Source of the DNA: an uncultured Alphaproteobacteria bacterium
GTDB lineage: Bacteria; Pseudomonadota; Alphaproteobacteria; RF32; CAG-239
Direction: 5' to 3'
Assembly (NCBI GenBank): GCA_944391475.1
Contig: CALXTR010000007.1
Coordinates: forward strand, 1 to 64,000
DNA length: 64,000 nucleotides
Shown: piece after piece, positions 7,793 through 16,549 of the stretch
Numbering within the stretch: the stretch's first letter is position 1
Layout: each line of letters starts with the position of its first letter
Translations under genes and position numbers: made by a program
Notes under the pieces: model-generated
What the model saw: only the letters and a program-made list of their open reading frames with translations
The model's database searches: none
Told to the model about the DNA's origin: nothing

Positions 7793-8908
7793 TTATTTAT
7801 TTTTCTCCGCTGCAAGTTTTTCCAAGAATTTGATTTGGATTTCGGCAATTTGCTTTACACTTTCAATAACCACGTATTCTCCAACAGTGTGCATACCTTC
7901 GCCGGTTCCCGAATGCATAATAACAATTGAGCCTTTAACGGCAAAAGCTCTGGAATCGGTAGCTCCGCCGATGTGCTCAAATTCAATTTTTTCACCCATA
8001 ATGTTTTCAGCAAACTGCTTGTATTCAAGAATATATTGGTTGTCTTCTGGCATGACTACAGGTGTGCTTTCGGAAACAATTTTGTAGCTGGCGCCATCAA
8101 CCATGCAGTTATCGAGATTTTTGCATAAATTATCAACGCTTGAATTTTCGGTTAGGCGAAAATCAAGCAAAGCCTCAGATTCTCCGCAAATCACGTTTGA
8201 AACTTCACCTCCGTGAAGTTTGGCCACATGAACAGTATCAATCCACTTATCGTTAGGAACATTTCCGTTTTTAGAATAATAGGGATAGATTTTGCGAATA
8301 TTGGTAATGACCTGCATCATAATCTCGTTAGCATCAGTTCCTTCCCAAGGGGTTGAGCCATGAGCTTCTTTTCCTTGGGCTTTGATTTTCACAAAAACGG
8401 GATTCTTGCATTTGGTAACGATTTTGTGAATATCGCCGCCGGTGTCATTGTCGAGTACTATTTTAGCCGAGATGTTAGGGTGTGCATTTAAGAAAGCATG
8501 AGTGCTGGCACTGCCTTTTTCCTCATCGGTTGAAAGAATCACTCCAAATTTGAGATCAAGTTTGTGTCGGAGTACATATTCCATGGAGTTGAGCGCCACT
8601 GCGGCGAAAGACTTCATATCCAAAGAACCGCGACCATAAAGCTTGCCATCTTCCAGCTTGGGCACAAACATATCATCGCTGGCCGGAACCACGTCAAGAT
8701 GCCCCAAACACAAGACATCAAAATTTTCGGTATTTTGGTTGCGGATAAATATCACCGGAGAAGCATTGGAAAAACGGGCAATTTCAATAATAGCACCGCT
8801 GTCTTTGAGTAAGGATTGGCAATAATCCAAACACTTATCAATCTCGGTAAGGTTCCCGGTTTCGGTCCGAAATTTCATCAGTTCCTGAGCAACGGTAATA
8901 ACATCCAT
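7793..8908 (-). CDS. M20 family metallopeptidase (ArgE/DapE-like)
   Basis: A 371-residue zinc amidohydrolase of the M20/ArgE/DapE/CPG2 group. The metal ligands and catalytic residues are seen in GHLDVVPA (about residue 69), GRGSLDMK (about 92, bridging Asp), TDEEKGS (about 128, catalytic Glu-Glu) and a late histidine in MHSGTGEGMHTVGE. The dimerisation domain carries HGGEVSNVI. The family hydrolyses N-acyl amino acids or dipeptides (acetylornithine, succinyl-DAP and others), and the exact substrate cannot be told from sequence. A ribosome site (GGAGAAG) precedes the ATG. It forms a pair with lemA. Confidence 0.85.
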   Translation of the reverse strand: MDVITVAQELMKFRTETGNLTEIDKCLDYCQSLLKDSGAIIEIARFSNASPVIFIRNQNTENFDVLCLGHLDVVPASDDMFVPKLEDGKLYGRGSLDMKSFAAVALNSMEYVLRHKLDLKFGVILSTDEEKGSASTHAFLNAHPNISAKIVLDNDTGGDIHKIVTKCKNPVFVKIKAQGKEAHGSTPWEGTDANEIMMQVITNIRKIYPYYSKNGNVPNDKWIDTVHVAKLHGGEVSNVICGESEALLDFRLTENSSVDNLCKNLDNCMVDGASYKIVSESTPVVMPEDNQYILEYKQFAENIMGEKIEFEHIGGATDSRAFAVKGSIVIMHSGTGEGMHTVGEYVVIESVKQIAEIQIKFLEKLAAEKNK

Positions 8909-9008
8909 TTTTTACTTCTCCATATTTCCAATTTTTACGTTTTATTCATTTTATTTAGTCATACTACAGCTAAATAACATAACAAAAGATTAAAAAGAGG
9001 GGATAAAA

Positions 9009-9515
9009 ATGAAAGCCATCTGTTGGATTTTGGCAGCTCTGATGATTTGGAGCGGTCCGGTTGCGGCACAAACCTTGGAAGAAGACGGCGAAAGCGGACT
9101 AAAATTGCCGCGGTTTGTTTCGCTGCGCTCCAACTTGATTAATGCCCGCTCCGGTCCGGGAGCTCGCTATCCGATAGAATGGGTCTATATGCAAAAAGGC
9201 GCTCCGGTTGAGATTGTGGCTGAGTTTGAGATTTGGCGTCAGATTAAAGATTGGCAAGGCTCCAAAACTTGGGTCCACAAGAGTATGCTGAGCGGACATC
9301 GTTCGGTTAAGGTCATGACCCCGGGAGAAAACAATATTTATGCCAAGGCTGATTATAATTCAAATGTAATTGCTAAGGTAGAAGATGAGGTTGTTGGTGA
9401 TATCTTAAAATGCCCTGAAGGTTCGGCTTTTTGCCAAATTAAGTTCGACCGTATCAGTGGTTGGGTCCCACGCCAAAACTTATACGGCTTATATCCAAAC
9501 GAGGTTATAGAGTAG
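9009..9515 (+). CDS. Exported SH3-domain protein
   Basis: A 168-residue protein with a cleavable signal peptide (about residues 1-20, ending VAA). The first bacterial SH3-like domain has the typical NARSGPGARYPI motif (residues about 44-55) and WRQIKDWQGSKTWVHKS, and a degenerate second SH3 repeat follows (about 100-160, ending GWVPRQNLYG). Such COG3807 proteins are periplasmic and thought to bind cell-wall material, but their function is not established. Transcribed alone with its own terminator. Confidence 0.82.
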   Translation: MKAICWILAALMIWSGPVAAQTLEEDGESGLKLPRFVSLRSNLINARSGPGARYPIEWVYMQKGAPVEIVAEFEIWRQIKDWQGSKTWVHKSMLSGHRSVKVMTPGENNIYAKADYNSNVIAKVEDEVVGDILKCPEGSAFCQIKFDRISGWVPRQNLYGLYPNEVIE

Positions 9516-9522
9516 TCAAGAG

Positions 9523-9545
9523 ACCCGGTTCAAGCCGGGTTTTTT
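9523..9545 (+). terminator. Terminator after SH3 protein gene
   Basis: Stem ACCCGG/CCGGGT (9523-9528 with 9535-9540) followed by five or more T residues. Confidence 0.88.
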
Positions 9546-9573
9546 GTTGGCGTAGCTGCAAGAAGTGAAGATG

Positions 9574-9602
9574 TTGACAAAATTTCTAAAATCTGCTATC
9601 CT
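9574..9602 (+). promoter_or_regulatory. Promoter of Ser-rich exported protein gene
   Basis: -35 TTGACA (9574-9579), 17-base spacer, -10 TATCCT (9597-9602). This leaves a leader of about 90 bases before the ATG at 9699. Confidence 0.65.
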
Positions 9603-9698
9603 AAAGCCCTAATTTATATACATATTCAGATTATTAATCAGCTTTGCGGTTTTGAAGTTTAACTAATTTCCAATCGCAAGGCATAAATATTTTTTACC

Positions 9699-10772
9699 AT
9701 GAGAAAAAGCTTTTTATGGGCAATAATTTTGGCACTCAGTGCAATTGTTGCCGGAGCGAGAGCCCAGAGGTTTTACCTTCCGGAAGATTTATCTTTCACC
9801 GGATCGCAATACGTCTGGGAAAGTCGGGCACTGTTTGAGCTCAGCGACCCCGATATGTGGTTATATTGCGAAGCAGGATATGCACCGGCCTTGCAATATC
9901 TGCCGCCTTTTAGTGAGTTGCGGCATTTGTTGCATCACCCGTGTCGCAGCTATGCTCGCTGGGGCTATCAGGGTATGATTGGATATCGGGTTTTAACTGA
10001 TTACGGGTACTATTTTTTAAGCCCGTTGTGTGATCCGATATTCTTAGGTTATAGGATTCTGGATGACTGGCTCGGTCGTCCGTTGAGAATTCTGTATCGG
10101 ACCTACGCTGATTTGTCATATTTGCACTTTAGGGTGCGGGCATTTGACAATATCTGGCGACATCACCGGTTTTACGATTATTACCCCCGCTATGGTCATC
10201 GGCACTATGGCTGGTATAATAATCATCACTGTCACGTAAGACCGTCGTACCCGCATTATGCCCCTCCGCGTTCGAACTATGCCAATGGTCGAAACGGTTA
10301 TGTTAATCGTAATCCGGTTTCCCGTGAGCATGTGTCCTATCGCAGTAGTAACGCAACCCGCAGCTCGTCTTCAGCATTGAGTAGTGGCTCTTTAACTCGA
10401 AGTACTACTAGGAACTATTCTTCCGGAATCAACAGTAGTTCTAGTCGAAGTGTTACACGCAGTGCATCGGCAGTTGTTCCGCTTACTAGGTCAAGTAGTA
10501 GTGGCTATTCTTCCGGAAGCTATAGTTCCGGACGTAGTTTCCGCTCATCTGCACCAAGTAGTAGTTATCGCGGTGCATCTATGGGTACACGCTCAAGCTC
10601 GAGCAGTTCTTATAGCCGTGGTAGTTCAAGCGGTTTTAGAAGTGGTGGTTCTGCCAGCTTTAGCCGCTCTAGCTCAAGTAGCTATAGCACTAGGAGCTCA
10701 GGAGCCTCATTTAGCCCGTCCCGCCAGTCTGGTTATTCCGGACGAGGTAGTGGAGGTTCAGGTAGAAGATAA
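9699..10772 (+). CDS. Exported protein with Ser/Arg/Gly-rich tail
   Basis: A 357-residue protein with a signal peptide (residues 1-22, ending ARA). It has an aromatic, Tyr/His/Arg-rich central domain (about 25-200; for example HHRFYDYYPRYGHRHYG) and a low-complexity tail of about 150 residues almost wholly Ser, Arg, Gly and Tyr. No catalytic motif or known family was recognised. The composition would suit a disordered, adhesive or surface-associated protein, but that is inference. Only a weak ribosome site is seen. The alternate-frame ORF inside the tail is a composition artefact. Confidence 0.72.
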   Translation: MRKSFLWAIILALSAIVAGARAQRFYLPEDLSFTGSQYVWESRALFELSDPDMWLYCEAGYAPALQYLPPFSELRHLLHHPCRSYARWGYQGMIGYRVLTDYGYYFLSPLCDPIFLGYRILDDWLGRPLRILYRTYADLSYLHFRVRAFDNIWRHHRFYDYYPRYGHRHYGWYNNHHCHVRPSYPHYAPPRSNYANGRNGYVNRNPVSREHVSYRSSNATRSSSSALSSGSLTRSTTRNYSSGINSSSSRSVTRSASAVVPLTRSSSSGYSSGSYSSGRSFRSSAPSSSYRGASMGTRSSSSSSYSRGSSSGFRSGGSASFSRSSSSSYSTRSSGASFSPSRQSGYSGRGSGGSGRR

Positions 10773-10784
10773 CAGTTAACAAGC

Positions 10785-10823
10785 GGAAACCCCGAGATTG
10801 ATAAATTCAATCCCGGGGTTTCC
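10785..10823. terminator. Long hairpin between convergent genes
   Basis: A near-perfect inverted repeat with arms GGAAACCCCG and CGGGGTTTCC, extended inward by GATTGA/TCAATC. It lies between the Ser-rich gene and convergent rquA. The T-tract is short on both sides. Confidence 0.65.
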
Positions 10824-10845
10824 TTTGGCAGATAAACTTTTTTAC

Positions 10846-11550
10846 TTAAAATTCTTCTAAGATATCTGGAGCGCGTTTAGTGGCTACTGTTTTTTGATAC
10901 ATTTTTCCAAAAAACAAATTAGTGCGCCAATTGTACTTAAGACGATTTTTGCAATAATCGGCAATATCTAAATCCCACAGTTTTTCAGCAAACGGCTGCC
11001 AGAGACGGTTAAACATTTTCACCACATAGCGCAGAGGATGATAGTAGTTTGGCCGATGATAATCCACAAATACCACTTTCCCGTTTTCTTTAATGACATG
11101 GAGAGCATTATTGATAATTTTGGCTTTGGTTTGCGGCGGTACTTCGTGCAGCAAAAGATAGCAAATCACTACATCATATCCATAGCCAGGTTTTTCAATT
11201 TTATCGGCTCCGTTTTGATGAATAAAATTCATTTGTGGAAAGATATATTGATATTTTTGTCTGGCCATATTGAGCTGGGTTAAGCTGACATCCATAATGT
11301 CATATTGTCCATATCGACCGACGATATCGGCAGTGTCTTCAATCAAATGTCCAAAAGTAACTCCAATCTGTAATACTTGGTCATATGGTTTAATTTCACG
11401 CAACACTGCTTGGGAAAGTCTGGTATTGTTCCCAAGTGTTAAAATAGTCTGCACCCAATTTTTGCTAAAAAAGGATGACCAGGCTTTGCTACCATATAGC
11501 CAAGAATAGAACTGCTTCCAATATTTGGGCAGTTTGGAATTTTCTAACAT
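10846..11550 (-). CDS. rquA: Probable rhodoquinone methyltransferase RquA
   Basis: A 234-residue class I SAM-dependent methyltransferase-like protein. The N-terminal Trp/Tyr-rich segment (KYWKQFYSWLYGSKAW) followed by WVQTILTLGNNTRL, the motif I variant VLQIGVTFGH, and the block YLLLHEVPPQ...VVFVDYHRPNYYHPLR are the pattern I know from RquA proteins. RquA converts ubiquinone to rhodoquinone, the low-potential quinone used for anaerobic fumarate respiration. It is the last gene of an operon with rsmE, a response regulator and Hpt. A generic quinone or other methyltransferase is the alternative. Confidence 0.72.
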   Translation of the reverse strand: MLENSKLPKYWKQFYSWLYGSKAWSSFFSKNWVQTILTLGNNTRLSQAVLREIKPYDQVLQIGVTFGHLIEDTADIVGRYGQYDIMDVSLTQLNMARQKYQYIFPQMNFIHQNGADKIEKPGYGYDVVICYLLLHEVPPQTKAKIINNALHVIKENGKVVFVDYHRPNYYHPLRYVVKMFNRLWQPFAEKLWDLDIADYCKNRLKYNWRTNLFFGKMYQKTVATKRAPDILEEF

Positions 11551-11559
11551 TTTTTTTAC

Positions 11560-11895
11560 CTACATATTATCGAGTAGTATGTTTACCGATTCGCAGGCAT
11601 TATAGAAAAGTTTTTTTGTTTTGTCTATGTATTTTTTAATTTCTGCAATTTTTTCGCCAGATATTACTGCTTCTTCAATAAGTTCGCAGTTTTTCGAAAG
11701 CTCATCAAGGCCAAAAACCAAGGAAGAAGAGCGAAGAGAATGGAAACATAGACGGATTTCTTCTAAAGAGCTGTTTTCAATATTTTTTAGTTTATTTTCT
11801 GTCGATTCTTTGAACTCTTGCCAAAGCGACATCATTTTTGTGGTTCCAAATACTTGCCGATATTGCTCAAAAGTATCTTTATTTATTGCTTGCAT
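11560..11895 (-). CDS. Hpt phosphotransfer domain protein
   Basis: A 111-residue all-helical protein matching the Hpt domain. The phosphorylatable histidine is in CFHSLRSSSLVFG (about residue 52), equivalent to the HxLKGSS motif. It would relay phosphate between a hybrid kinase and a response regulator. Its start overlaps the 3' end of the response regulator gene by 17 bases, and rquA follows 9 bases later. No sensor kinase is in the window, so the donor must be encoded elsewhere. Confidence 0.78.
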   Translation of the reverse strand: MQAINKDTFEQYRQVFGTTKMMSLWQEFKESTENKLKNIENSSLEEIRLCFHSLRSSSLVFGLDELSKNCELIEEAVISGEKIAEIKKYIDKTKKLFYNACESVNILLDNM

Positions 11896-12562
11896 CTTTA
11901 ATTATTCCCCACTCTTTAGCCTTAATCAAAGCGGCGGTGCGATTATAAACGCCGAGTAATTTTAAGATTGCCGTCACATATAATTTAACCGTTCCTTCGG
12001 TGATTCCAAGTTCAAAGGCAATCTGTTTGTTTGACATTCCTTTAGCAATCAGCTGCAGCACATCTCTTTGTCTGGGAGAAAGAGCAGATGTTGTTTCGCT
12101 AAATTCAGCCTGAGCGTTAAGGTCATGTTCTTCTTGTTCTAGCAAGTCTAAGTTAGCGTCAGGTTCTTTATCGAGCAAATCCTGAGGAATATATACTCCG
12201 CCGGCTAATACCAGGTCAATTGCTTGCAAAATTTCCTGATTAGGTGCGGTCTTGGAGATATAACCGGCTGCCCCGATATTGATAGACTTTTTGATAATTT
12301 CTTTTTCAAATACGGCCGAAAGAATAATAACCGGCGTTTCTGGAAGTTCTACATGGATTTTTTTCAGAGCTTCCAGCCAATAAGCTCCCGGCATTGCCAA
12401 ATCGGTCAGTACTAAATCGAAATTTTTTTGTTGAGAAATTACATTAAAAACCTCTGTATAGCTCTTTGCCGTAATAATCTCCATATTCTGACGATAATCC
12501 GACAATACCAGAGCCAAACCTTTAAGGAAAAGTTCGTGATCATCTGCAATCAAAATTTTCAT
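11879..12562 (-). CDS. LuxR/NarL-family response regulator
   Basis: A 227-residue two-domain regulator. The receiver domain (residues 1-125) has acidic pocket D7-D8, phospho-acceptor D54 in LVLTDLAMPG and the conserved lysine in YISKTA. An acidic linker follows, then a LuxR-type HTH (about 160-220) with LSPRQRDVLQLIAKGMSNKQI and ITEGTVKLYV. The start is the ATG at 12562 with AAGGAG eight bases upstream; the frame is open further but overlaps rsmE. Together with the adjacent Hpt protein it suggests a phosphorelay, and quinone or oxygen control of rquA is a testable guess. Confidence 0.9.
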   Translation of the reverse strand: MKILIADDHELFLKGLALVLSDYRQNMEIITAKSYTEVFNVISQQKNFDLVLTDLAMPGAYWLEALKKIHVELPETPVIILSAVFEKEIIKKSINIGAAGYISKTAPNQEILQAIDLVLAGGVYIPQDLLDKEPDANLDLLEQEEHDLNAQAEFSETTSALSPRQRDVLQLIAKGMSNKQIAFELGITEGTVKLYVTAILKLLGVYNRTAALIKAKEWGIIKDASNK

Positions 12563-12566
12563 GAAG

Positions 12567-13310
12567 CTATTCTCCTTTGTTGAGCCAATCTCCGCATAGG
12601 GCTTGCCAGCAAGACAAGGCAGCGGCAACGGCTGTTTCTGCTCGTAAGATTCTTTTGCCCATAGAAACTCCTTGGCAAAATTCCTGTTGCGCTAACATGT
12701 GGAGCTCTTGCTCTGCAAATCCGCCTTCTGGTCCCACTAAAATGGCTGCTTTCTGAAATTTGGGGTTAAATGCGGTCAGAATATTTTGGCCTTCTCCGGT
12801 TTCGTCCATGTAATATAATTTTCGTTCGCTTGGCCAGTTTGCTAAGAGTTTGCGGAGTTCGACGGGGGTATCAATTGTGGGAATATCCAAGCGACGACAC
12901 TGTTCGCAGGCCTCAATAGCTTGGGCTTGATATCTTTCTAATCGTACTTTATCTGAGATTGTGTGTTCGGTAATGGTTGGGATGATTTTACGCACACCGA
13001 GCTCGCATGCTTTTTCAATAATAAAATCGGTTTTGTCTTTTTTTACCGGAGCAAACAACAGCCACAAATCCGGAGATGAGTAGAATTCCCGCAATTTTTC
13101 TTGTCGCAATAGGGTTAATTTCTTTTTGCCGTTTTTCTTTACCATAAAAGCATATTCACCGCTTTGTCCGTCAAAGCCGGCAATTATGGTGTTATCTTCG
13201 ATTCTCAATACGTTGTTAAGATAGTGAACTTGAGCTTCCTCGGGAGAAAACTCCTCAATATCGGATAGATTTTTGTTAAAATAAAGCCTGATTTTAATTT
13301 TCTGTGACAC
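12567..13310 (-). CDS. rsmE: 16S rRNA m3U1498 methyltransferase RsmE
   Basis: A 247-residue SPOUT-fold methyltransferase. The N-terminal PUA-like domain starts with RLYFNKNL, and the SPOUT domain has KKDKTDFIIEKACELGV, IEACEQCRR, ILVGPEGGFAEQEL and the knot motif RILRAETAVAAAL. RsmE methylates N3 of U1498 in the decoding region of 16S rRNA. It lies 2 bases after the exported-protein gene and 4 bases before the response regulator, within a five-gene operon. Confidence 0.95.
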   Translation of the reverse strand: MSQKIKIRLYFNKNLSDIEEFSPEEAQVHYLNNVLRIEDNTIIAGFDGQSGEYAFMVKKNGKKKLTLLRQEKLREFYSSPDLWLLFAPVKKDKTDFIIEKACELGVRKIIPTITEHTISDKVRLERYQAQAIEACEQCRRLDIPTIDTPVELRKLLANWPSERKLYYMDETGEGQNILTAFNPKFQKAAILVGPEGGFAEQELHMLAQQEFCQGVSMGKRILRAETAVAAALSCWQALCGDWLNKGE

Positions 13311-13312
13311 GA

Positions 13313-13888
13313 TTAACCTATGATGACCGTAATATACTTAGATTTAATTAATTTAAACTGATTATGTGATTTGTCAACACAATCCAAATAGATCTTTGTA
13401 TTTCCGGTTTTCGTGGGTTCAAAAATAAGCTCTAATGTGTTGCCGTTTCTGGCGTAAGAAAAAAGTTTTATCCCTTCCAAACATTCCACATGCCAACGCT
13501 GATTTCCTTCTTCGGTAAGGACGATGCGTAGTTTGTCGCCCATTGGTACAAATACGCGTTTGGCACTATGATGAATATCAACTATTCTATTTTGGGGATG
13601 ATCTGGAATACCAAACAAATGTTTGGCAATTTCAATATTAGGATTAACATCTGGGGTGCCGATGTAACTTTCGCTTTCTGATGCATCATTGGTTTTGGGA
13701 GTGGTGTCATGGGCATCATTTTGCGATCGGGGAGTGTTGTCTTCATAGGTTACATCGGCTGGCAGAAACATATCATAGCTTGCGGCTTCCCCCATACTTT
13801 GAAAAGCCACGCCGTAAACATTCTTAAATGGCATAACCGACAAAACAGTAATGATGGCAGATAAATATATGGCTTTTAGTTGTTTCAT
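13313..13888 (-). CDS. Exported protein, unknown
   Basis: A 191-residue protein with a signal peptide (about residues 1-25, ending VYG). An acidic Asn/Asp/Ser-rich disordered segment (about 40-85) precedes a C-terminal beta-rich domain of about 85 residues (VFVPMGDKLRIVL ... WHVEC ... IFEPTKTGNTKIYLDCV). The C-terminal pattern faintly resembles the Ig-like chagasin/I42 protease-inhibitor fold, but I cannot claim that. It is first in the operon leading into rsmE. Confidence 0.6.
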   Translation of the reverse strand: MKQLKAIYLSAIITVLSVMPFKNVYGVAFQSMGEAASYDMFLPADVTYEDNTPRSQNDAHDTTPKTNDASESESYIGTPDVNPNIEIAKHLFGIPDHPQNRIVDIHHSAKRVFVPMGDKLRIVLTEEGNQRWHVECLEGIKLFSYARNGNTLELIFEPTKTGNTKIYLDCVDKSHNQFKLIKSKYITVIIG

Positions 13889-14010
13889 ATTGCTCTCCTG
13901 CCAATAAGTTCTGCATAAACCAAACTTTGTGCTTATAATTTTAGTTTACATTAAGTAATCTCAAAATAACAGTGAAATTTTTGTTACACCTCAAGGGTAA
14001 GAGAAAAGAT

Positions 14011-14682
14011 ATGATAATTACGATTGACGGACCTGCCGCCGCGGGTAAAGGCACCTTGGCATCAACTTTAGCAAAAAAATATCATTTGGCATATTTTGAT
14101 ACCGGAATGATATATCGCGCGGTCGGTTTAGAGATTCGTCTGTCTGGTCAAGATATAAATGATGAGGCAATAGCTGAAAGTTACGCTAAATCTCTCACAT
14201 TTCCCAAAATGATGGAACTTGCCCAAGATTCTCGCCTGCGTGATGATATTGGCGGTAAATATGCCTCGATAGTTGCTGCCCAGCCCAAGGTAAGGGCGGC
14301 TCTACTTAAGATGCAGCAAGATTTTGCGCTCAATCCGGTCTATGCTGATGGTAGTAGAGCTCAAGGCGCAATTTATGACGGCCGCGATACCGGAACGGTG
14401 GTTTGTCCTCATGCCGATATCAAATTTTATGTCACCGCCTCAGCCGAGGTTCGGGCGCAAAGAAGATACAAAGAATTTTGCGAAAAAGGGATGGGTATAT
14501 CCTATGAGCAAGTTTTAGCTGACGTAAAGGCGCGAGATGAGCGTGACCAAAACCGCAGTTCTTCTCCGCTCAAGCCGGCATCCGACGCTATTATTCTTGA
14601 TACCTCGGAGTTTAGCATTGAAGAAGTTTTGGCTCACGCTGAAAAAATCATTGCTGAGCGCAAAAAAACTCTTGAAAAATAA
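14011..14682 (+). CDS. cmk: Cytidylate kinase
   Basis: A 223-residue nucleoside monophosphate kinase. The P-loop is in DGPAAAGKGTLA (residues 5-16), followed by FDTGMIYRAV, the GRDTGTVVCPHADIKFYVTA block and lid arginines in RAQRR and RDERDQNRSSSPL. It phosphorylates CMP and dCMP. The ORF is open to 13972 but homologues start at the ATG at 14011. The gene directly precedes rpsA, the classic cmk-rpsA order. Confidence 0.95.
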   Translation: MIITIDGPAAAGKGTLASTLAKKYHLAYFDTGMIYRAVGLEIRLSGQDINDEAIAESYAKSLTFPKMMELAQDSRLRDDIGGKYASIVAAQPKVRAALLKMQQDFALNPVYADGSRAQGAIYDGRDTGTVVCPHADIKFYVTASAEVRAQRRYKEFCEKGMGISYEQVLADVKARDERDQNRSSSPLKPASDAIILDTSEFSIEEVLAHAEKIIAERKKTLEK

Positions 14683-14712
14683 ATATTTGCGTGTATAAAG
14701 AAAACACCTTTG

Positions 14713-14736
14713 CGGCAATATGGTGCGATATTGCCG
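14713..14736 (+). promoter_or_regulatory. Hairpin in the cmk-rpsA spacer
   Basis: A perfect 9-bp stem (14713-14721 with 14728-14736) with a 6-base loop lies about 75 bases before the rpsA start and is followed by a mixed T-rich stretch. It may be an attenuator or part of an S1-binding autoregulatory leader, which is known for rpsA in other bacteria. Role inferred. Confidence 0.45.
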
Positions 14737-14809
14737 TAAGTTTGGTTTTAACCTCGCACAAGTCCGCTTATTGTTATGAGCCGGCAATTTATTGAAATTT
14801 ATAAATTTA

Positions 14810-16495
14810 ATGACTAATACTGAAGTAAAAATCCCTGAAATGACCGAAAATTTTGCAGACTTGCTCAACGAGCAGTTTGGCGACAATGGTATTACCGGTT
14901 CGGTTGTTAAAGGTACCATTATCAAATTGACCCCTGACTTTGCTACTGTTGATGTTGGTTTGAAATCTGAAGGCCGCATTCCGCTCCGCGAATTTGGTCA
15001 AAACAGCGAACTCAAAGTCGGCGATCAAATTGAAGTTTATGTTGACCGCTATGAAGACCGCGATGGCAACATTGTATTGTCACGCGAAAAAGCTCGCCGC
15101 GAAGAAGTATGGATTGACTTGGAAAAAGCCATGAACGCTGGCGAACGTGTCAATGGTGTTATTTTTGGTCGTGTTAAAGGCGGCTTCACTGTAGATTTGA
15201 ACGGCGCAATTGCTTTCTTGCCTGGTTCTCAAATTGATATCCGTCCGATTCGCGACATCACTCCTTTGATGGGCATTTCACAACCCTTCCAAATTTTGAA
15301 AATGGATAAAGTACGTGGCAATATCGTAGTTTCTCGCCGTGTTGTATTGGAAGAAACCCGTGCTGAAGCTCGTGCTGAACTGATTGATACCTTAAAAGAA
15401 GGCTCAATCTTAGAAGGTGTTGTTAAAAACATTACCGATTACGGCGCATTCATTGACTTGGGCGGTGTTGACGGCTTGTTGCACGTTACCGACATTTCTT
15501 GGAAGAGAATTAACCACCCGGCCGAAGTATTGTCTGTTGGTCAAACTGTTAAAGTTCAGGTTATCAAGTTCAACGAAGACAACCAACGCATTAGCTTGGG
15601 TATGAAACAACTCGAAAACGATCCTTGGCAAGCTGTTGCCGACAAGTTTGAAGTTGGTCAAGTTTATACCGGTAAAGTTACCAACATCACCGATTATGGT
15701 GCATTTGTAGAACTCGAAGACGGTATTGAGGGCTTGGTTCACGTGTCTGAAATGAGCTGGACTCGTAAGAACGTACACCCAGGTAAGATTGTTTCTACTT
15801 CTCAAGAAGTTCAGGTTAAAGTTCTGGAAGTAGATCCTGAGAAGAGAAGAATCAGTCTTGGTATCAAACAATGCACCCCCAATCCTTGGGCTGCTTATGT
15901 TGAAGAGCATCCGGTTGGTTCGGTTATCGAAGGCAAAATCAAAAACATTACCGAATTTGGTTTGTTTGTTGGTCTGTCTGACGAAATCGATGGTATGATT
16001 CACCTCTCTGACATCTCTTGGGACAAAGCCGGAGAAGAGGCTGTTAAAGATTATACCAAAGGTCAAGATATCCAAGCCAAGATTATTGATGTAGACGTTG
16101 AAAAAGAGCGCATCAGCTTGGGCATTAAACAACTCACCGAAAACACTTTTGCTACTGCATTAGATGGCGTAAAGAAAGGTGATGTTGTTAAAGCTACCGT
16201 AACTTCTATTGATGACAAAGGTGTCAATGTAGAAGTAAACGGCGTTAGCGCATACATCAAGAAAGCTGACTTGTCTAAAGACAAAGCTTCTCAAAACCCC
16301 GAGAATTATAACGAAGGCGATGTTTTGGAAGCCAAAATTACCTCAGTTGACAAGAAGAACAACAAAATTGGACTGTCGGTAAAAGCTTTAGAGATTGAAG
16401 AAGAAAAGAAAGCTTTGGAAGAATACAGCAGCACAGCTTCTGCTGGTTCTTCTCTGGGTGATGCCTTGGGCGAAGCCTTGAAGAAAAACGCTTAA
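14810..16495 (+). CDS. rpsA: 30S ribosomal protein S1
   Basis: A 561-residue protein made of six S1 (OB-fold) RNA-binding domains in tandem. Typical repeat cores are NITDYGAFIDLGGVDGLLHVTDISW, ISLGMKQLENDPW and the matching later copies ending SLGIKQ. I chose MTNTEVKIPEM at 14810 over the in-frame ATG at 14792. Neither has a clear Shine-Dalgarno sequence, which is common for rpsA because S1 itself helps initiation. The C-terminus is a short acidic/Ala-rich tail. Its codon use is noticeably more biased than its neighbours, as expected for a highly expressed gene. Confidence 0.96.
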   Translation: MTNTEVKIPEMTENFADLLNEQFGDNGITGSVVKGTIIKLTPDFATVDVGLKSEGRIPLREFGQNSELKVGDQIEVYVDRYEDRDGNIVLSREKARREEVWIDLEKAMNAGERVNGVIFGRVKGGFTVDLNGAIAFLPGSQIDIRPIRDITPLMGISQPFQILKMDKVRGNIVVSRRVVLEETRAEARAELIDTLKEGSILEGVVKNITDYGAFIDLGGVDGLLHVTDISWKRINHPAEVLSVGQTVKVQVIKFNEDNQRISLGMKQLENDPWQAVADKFEVGQVYTGKVTNITDYGAFVELEDGIEGLVHVSEMSWTRKNVHPGKIVSTSQEVQVKVLEVDPEKRRISLGIKQCTPNPWAAYVEEHPVGSVIEGKIKNITEFGLFVGLSDEIDGMIHLSDISWDKAGEEAVKDYTKGQDIQAKIIDVDVEKERISLGIKQLTENTFATALDGVKKGDVVKATVTSIDDKGVNVEVNGVSAYIKKADLSKDKASQNPENYNEGDVLEAKITSVDKKNNKIGLSVKALEIEEEKKALEEYSSTASAGSSLGDALGEALKKNA

Positions 16496-16522
16496 TTTTC
16501 TTTTAAGCTTGCAGAAAACGAA

Positions 16523-16548
16523 AACCCCGGTTATTAGCCGGGGTTTTT
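16523..16548 (+). terminator. Terminator of rpsA
   Basis: An 8-bp GC-rich stem (16523-16530 with 16538-16545) and a T-run, ending next to the stop codon of the convergent HTH gene. Confidence 0.92.
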
Positions 16549-16549
16549 G

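Noticed and set aside
10450-10779. A 109-residue Val/Ala-rich ORF inside the Ser-rich gene
   Set aside because: It is a +1 frame reading of Ser/Arg codons, without ribosome site or signal peptide; a composition artefact.
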